7,179 nt of DNA from positions 1 through 7,179 of the forward strand of contig RFJG01000006.1 of NCBI GenBank assembly GCA_003694965.1. Reading direction: 5' to 3'. Origin of the DNA: Methanobacteriota archaeon (GTDB lineage: Archaea; Micrarchaeota; Micrarchaeia; Anstonellales; J096). The first letter of the stretch is position 1; every line of letters begins with the position of its first letter. The position numbers and the translations under genes are program-made. This document shows positions 4,446 through 7,179 of this stretch, one piece after another. The notes under the pieces were generated by a model that ran no database searches, was not told the origin of the DNA, and was given only the letters and a program-made list of their open reading frames with translations.

Positions 4446-4905
4446 GGGAATACTTTTTTTCAGCGCAGAGGAGTGGAAAGCAGAGGACCTCGCAAAGGCA
4501 ACTAGGAGGAAAGTGGAGGCAGTAGAGAAGGCATTGGAAGAACTAATAGCGGAATACGATAAGAGTCCTAGCGTCATAGCCATCAGGAAGGTTGGCCCAT
4601 ATTATAGTATGAACATAAAGAAGCGCTATGTTGACACTATGAAGAAGTATGTGCACGCAAAGGAGCTCTCAAAAGGAGATGCCAAGATACTTGGAGTAAT
4701 AGCGGCTAAGCCTGGCATACTAAAGAGTGAACTATCTAGGAAACTCGGCTCCCATATCTACCCCATAATACAGGAGCTTGTCAAGAGAGGATTTGTCAAT
4801 GAAGTAAAAGAGGGGAGGAGCGCGAGGCTTTTCACAACAGAAAAATACAAGGAATATAGCAAGATATATGGTAAAAAGGAGAAGCAGGAGAAGCTCTCTC
4901 CATAA
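4420..4905 (+). CDS. scpB: Segregation and condensation protein B
   Basis: A 161-residue ScpB with two winged-helix domains. The first (about 1-78) starts with LKRIVEGILFFSAEEWKAEDLA, as in the family's ALLF..eP.....La. The second (about 82-150) has LSKGDAKILGVIAAKPGILKSEL, then GFVNEVKEGRSARLFTTEKY, as in the family's LS....L..IA...P......E and G......LF.TT..F. The C-terminus is a short Lys/Glu tail. ScpB dimers bind the middle of ScpA and regulate the SMC ATPase. The ATG lies inside scpA, 26 nt before its stop, with GAGGT (4407-4411) upstream; the two proteins are almost certainly made in a coupled way. The short T-run TCTTTT (4908-4913) after the stop may end the operon. Confidence 0.9.
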   Translation: MGELKRIVEGILFFSAEEWKAEDLAKATRRKVEAVEKALEELIAEYDKSPSVIAIRKVGPYYSMNIKKRYVDTMKKYVHAKELSKGDAKILGVIAAKPGILKSELSRKLGSHIYPIIQELVKRGFVNEVKEGRSARLFTTEKYKEYSKIYGKKEKQEKLSP

Positions 4906-4907
4906 AA

Positions 4908-4913
4908 TCTTTT
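4908..4913 (+). terminator. Weak T-rich stop signal after scpB
   Basis: TCTTTT begins 2 nt after the scpB stop. Archaeal termination commonly occurs at T-runs without a hairpin. This run is short, so read-through into the aEF1A leader is possible; a second run, CTTTTT (4967-4972), lies further on. Confidence 0.3.
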
Positions 4914-4930
4914 AGGTCCCAATTTGGAGG

Positions 4931-4942
4931 CAAGTTTAAAAA
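4931..4942 (+). promoter_or_regulatory. Promoter of the aEF1A-uS10 operon
   Basis: CAAGTTTAAAAA holds the same TTTAAAA core as the promoter at 530-536, with GGCAAG as a possible BRE. Initiation about 25 nt downstream would fall near 4963-4968, giving a leader of roughly 60 nt. A second TATA-like CTATATACC (4959-4967) could alternatively drive initiation near 4990. Confidence 0.55.
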
Positions 4943-5013
4943 GATTTCCTCTGCCTAACTATATACCTTTTTAGAAAGAATGGTTGAAAGGTAGGAAAAG
5001 AAAAATGTTATAT

Positions 5014-5019
5014 GAGGTG
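5014..5019 (+). promoter_or_regulatory. Shine-Dalgarno site of aEF1A
   Basis: GAGGTG lies 5 nt before the ATG at 5025, the same spacing as at dnaG. It overlaps a short in-leader reading frame (5005-5022). Confidence 0.75.
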
Positions 5020-5024
5020 TAGGT

Positions 5025-6290
5025 ATGGCAAAGAAAGAGCATATGAACATTGTCTTTATAGGACATGTAGATGCAGGAAAGTCTACGACAGTGGGTAGAG
5101 TTCTCTACGAGAGCGGAGCAGTCTCCGAGCAGGTTCTTAGGAAACTCAGGGAAGAGGCAGAGAAGCTCGGTAAGGCAACATTCGAGTTTGCATATGTTAT
5201 GGACAGGCTCAAGCAAGAGAGGGAGAGGGGTGTTACTATTGAAATAAGCCACCAGGAGTTCGAAACACCCAAGTATCACTTCACGATCATAGATGCCCCT
5301 GGCCACAGGGACTTTGTGAAGAACATGATAACTGGTGCTTCTCAGGCAGACGCTGCCGTCCTTGTAGTCTCTTGTAAGGATGGCGTTCAGCCTCAGACAA
5401 AGGAGCACGCTTTCTTGGCAAAGGTCCTTGGTATAAGCCAGCTCATAGTTAGCATCTCAAAGATGGATGCAGTTAACTATGATGAGGCAAAGTACAAGGA
5501 AGTTAGGGAGCAGGTTGAGGCACTCCTGAAGCAGATAGGCTATGATGTATCAAAGGTTCCAATCATACCGGCATCAGCCTACCAGGGAGACAACCTCCTC
5601 AAGAAGAGCGACAACATGCCATGGTATAGTGGCCCAACACTGTTCGAGGCACTAGATGCCCTCGTAGTTCCACCTAAGCCTGTTGACAAGGCATTGAGGA
5701 TACCTGTGCAGGATGTCTACAGCATAACAGGACACGGCCTCGTTCCTGTTGGAAGGGTAGAGACGGGTGTCCTTAAGAGCGGTATGAAGGTTGTTGTAAA
5801 GCCTTCAGGAGCTCAGGGAGAAGTCAAGAAAATAGAGATGCACCACCAAGAGATAGCAGAAGCAATGCCCGGAGATAACATAGGTTTCAACCTCAAGGGT
5901 GTTGATAAGAAAGACATAAAGAGGGGAGATGTTATAGGCCCTGTGGACAACCCGCCAACAGTTGCCAAGGAGTTCACAGCACAGGTAATTGTGTTGAACC
6001 ACCCAACAGCAATAAGCGTTGGCTACACACCAGTCTTCCACATACACACTGCAACATTCCCTGGAAGGTTCACTGAAATAGTTGACAAGAAGGACCCGAA
6101 GACAGGACAGAGCGCTGGCAAGGCAGACTTCCTCAAGACTGGAGATGCCGGTGTTGTCAAGGTTCAGCCTTTGAAGCCTGTTGTGGTTGAGAAGTTCCAG
6201 GACTTCGCACCTCTCGGCAGGTTCGCAATAAGGGATATGAACCAAACAGTAGCAGCCGGCGTTGTCCTCGATGTCGTGCCAAAAGAGTGA
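5025..6290 (+). CDS. tuf: Translation elongation factor 1-alpha (aEF1A)
   Basis: A 421-residue GTPase that delivers aminoacyl-tRNA to the ribosomal A site. The G domain (1-about 218) has G1 GHVDAGKS (13-20), the switch I threonine in RGVTIE (T71) and G3 DAPGH (90-94). Guanine-specificity motif G4 reads SKMD (145-148) instead of NKMD, and G5 is SAY (184-186). Domains 2 (about 223-312) and 3 (about 315-421) show [36 protein letters not shown] and the terminal VLDVVPKE. It is full length for archaeal EF-1alpha. The serine at G4 (codon TCA, 5457-5459) is the one unusual key residue. The gene has its own TATA box and a good SD, and uS10 follows after 4 nt, the usual archaeal arrangement. Confidence 0.97.
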   Translation: MAKKEHMNIVFIGHVDAGKSTTVGRVLYESGAVSEQVLRKLREEAEKLGKATFEFAYVMDRLKQERERGVTIEISHQEFETPKYHFTIIDAPGHRDFVKNMITGASQADAAVLVVSCKDGVQPQTKEHAFLAKVLGISQLIVSISKMDAVNYDEAKYKEVREQVEALLKQIGYDVSKVPIIPASAYQGDNLLKKSDNMPWYSGPTLFEALDALVVPPKPVDKALRIPVQDVYSITGHGLVPVGRVETGVLKSGMKVVVKPSGAQGEVKKIEMHHQEIAEAMPGDNIGFNLKGVDKKDIKRGDVIGPVDNPPTVAKEFTAQVIVLNHPTAISVGYTPVFHIHTATFPGRFTEIVDKKDPKTGQSAGKADFLKTGDAGVVKVQPLKPVVVEKFQDFAPLGRFAIRDMNQTVAAGVVLDVVPKE

Positions 6291-6294
6291 TTAG

Positions 6295-6606
6295 ATGGCA
6301 AAGGCAAGGATAAGGCTTGAAGGGGAGAAAAGCAAAGACTTGGAGTATGTCACTAATCAGCTCCAGGCAATGAGCAGGGCCCTTAACGTAAAAGTTAGGG
6401 GCACTGTTAGGTTGCCTCAGAAAAAGCTCGTTATCCCGACAAGAAGAACACCCTGTGGAGACGGCTCAGACACCTATGAAAGATGGTGGAAGAAAATAAG
6501 CAGGTGGTTCGTTGATGTTGAGGGAGATGAGAAATCACTGAGGCAGCTCCTGAGGATTAGGATACCCGACAATGTCTATGTAAAGATAATCCTCCTCTCA
6601 AGCTAA
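6295..6606 (+). CDS. rps10: 30S ribosomal protein uS10
   Basis: A 103-residue uS10 (S10p/S20e), a small-subunit head protein. Family features in order are KARIRLEGEKSKDLEYVTNQL at the start, GTVRLPQKKLVIPTRRTPCGDG (36-57), DTYERW (59-64) and RIRIPDNVYVKIILL (87-101). The first part of the hairpin loop is very like other archaeal S10. The following segment, KKISRWFVDV, replaces the more usual RIHKR pattern, so the family's common histidine is a serine here. The start ATG is 4 nt after the aEF1A stop with no clear SD of its own, so translation is probably coupled. The stop is 2 nt from the stop of the opposing gene. Confidence 0.95.
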   Translation: MAKARIRLEGEKSKDLEYVTNQLQAMSRALNVKVRGTVRLPQKKLVIPTRRTPCGDGSDTYERWWKKISRWFVDVEGDEKSLRQLLRIRIPDNVYVKIILLSS

Positions 6607-6608
6607 CC

Positions 6609-7179
6609 CTATTTTATTTTTATTATTCCCTTTTTGGGGAAGAGCTCTGCTGAATTAACCCCATACTCCTCATATAAGTAGTTGGGCACTCCTATGTCTG
6701 CAACATAGACGGCATTGCTCTCCATAGAGCCTTTTTTTAGCCACCCCAAAGCTAATACAACACTACTCTCGATGTGCGTAGTTGCATGCCCGCCATCTGC
6801 ATAGAAACCGCTCGCTATATCCACAGATATTGTAGGGATAGAGAGGTTGTTGATTTCCTCAACAACAGAAGAGAAAGGCTCTCCCATCTCTCCCCTGAAA
6901 TTATATCCAAATAGACAGTCTATGACTGCCCTACCTACTATGTTGTCCACAATATTGAAATTAGCTAATGATAGTTGCTTCCTAACATTGTCATTGCCGT
7001 TGCCAACTAGCAACAGGGAGACATCATAACCCCAAGTCTGCAAGTAGCGGGCAGCACATATGCCGTCTGCTCCGTTGTTGCCTTTTCCCACAACAACGCA
7101 AAGAGAGTCCTCTCCTATTGTATTGCTATAAAACTCGGCTACTGCCTTGCCCGCACTCTCCATAAGCCTCTCTATTCCC
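6609..7179 (-). CDS. nnrE: NAD(P)HX epimerase (YjeF_N/NnrE), stand-alone, 5' partial
   Basis: Minus strand, running off the right edge: the frame stays open through the last full codon, so 189 residues are visible and the true start is outside. The methionine at 7161-7163 is internal to the conserved GIERLMESAGKAVAEF. Other YjeF_N motifs are GKGNNGADG (family G.GNNGGDG), DCLFGYNFRGE (family D.LFGTG..G), SVDIASGF.AD.G (family SVD.PSG....G), LGWLKKGS and ADIGVP. The enzyme epimerises damaged R-NAD(P)HX to the S form for repair by the NnrD dehydratase. Bacterial and archaeal versions are often fused to that dehydratase; here the protein ends after the epimerase domain, so NnrD must be elsewhere or absent. 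Substitutions (GGDG to GADG, PSG to ASG) mark a divergent copy. Confidence 0.88.
   Translation of the reverse strand, partial: GIERLMESAGKAVAEFYSNTIGEDSLCVVVGKGNNGADGICAARYLQTWGYDVSLLLVGNGNDNVRKQLSLANFNIVDNIVGRAVIDCLFGYNFRGEMGEPFSSVVEEINNLSIPTISVDIASGFYADGGHATTHIESSVVLALGWLKKGSMESNAVYVADIGVPNYLYEEYGVNSAELFPKKGIIKIK
6610..6637 (+). terminator. T-rich terminator after uS10, inside the opposing gene
   Basis: Directly after the uS10 stop the plus strand has several T-runs (ATTTTATTTTTATTATT, then TTTTT at 6631-6635), the usual archaeal intrinsic stop signal. The same bases encode the lysine/isoleucine-rich C-terminus (KKGIIKIK) of the minus-strand epimerase. Confidence 0.6.

Noticed and set aside
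7161..7163. Internal ATG as the epimerase start
   Set aside because: The frame stays open to the window edge and the residues before it (GIERL) continue the conserved N-terminal YjeF_N motif, so the gene is 5' partial.

Overview
This window reads as archaeal chromosome. It carries an archaeal-type EF-1alpha (aEF1A) followed directly by uS10, the archaeal DnaG-like TOPRIM protein, TATA-box promoters, a tRNA gene without an encoded CCA, and Shine-Dalgarno (SD) sites matching the archaeal 16S tail (GAGGTG, AGGTGAT). Genes are packed with 1-4 nt gaps or overlaps. Arginine is written mostly AGG/AGA and isoleucine often ATA. Compact packing and somewhat divergent core proteins suggest a reduced, DPANN-like lineage (perhaps Micrarchaeota-like). 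That placement is inference, not something the sequence proves.

Layout. (1) 1-431 is non-coding and highly structured. It begins with a sequence resembling a tRNA 3' end (to 67). Eight short inverted repeats follow (69-333), most with perfect 8-10 bp stems and 3-nt loops. Next come a second tRNA-3'-end-like piece facing the other way (350-334) and a long hairpin (382-426). (2) tRNA-Glu(CUC) lies on the minus strand (504-432), divergent from a two-CBS-domain gene; one palindromic TATA box sits midway between them. (3) A plus-strand string follows: CBS protein, a 73-nt gap holding a candidate H/ACA-type guide RNA, a DUF167/YggU protein, dnaG, a minimal ThiF/E1-like protein, a PHP metal-dependent phosphoesterase, scpA and scpB. 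From dnaG onward these are nearly contiguous or overlapping, so one operon is likely. (4) A 119-nt leader with its own TATA box precedes the aEF1A-uS10 translation operon. (5) A convergent minus-strand gene for a stand-alone NAD(P)HX epimerase (YjeF_N) ends 2 nt from uS10 and runs off the right edge.

The central operon combines replication or RNA handling (DnaG) with chromosome segregation (ScpA/ScpB, the partners of SMC, which is not in view). The aEF1A-uS10 pair is the classic archaeal translation unit. The least explained parts are the hairpin cluster at 69-333, including two 23-nt hairpins related by a compensatory base-pair change, and the k-loop/ACA-bearing stem at 990-1048. I found no CRISPR array, insertion sequence or recognisable defence system.
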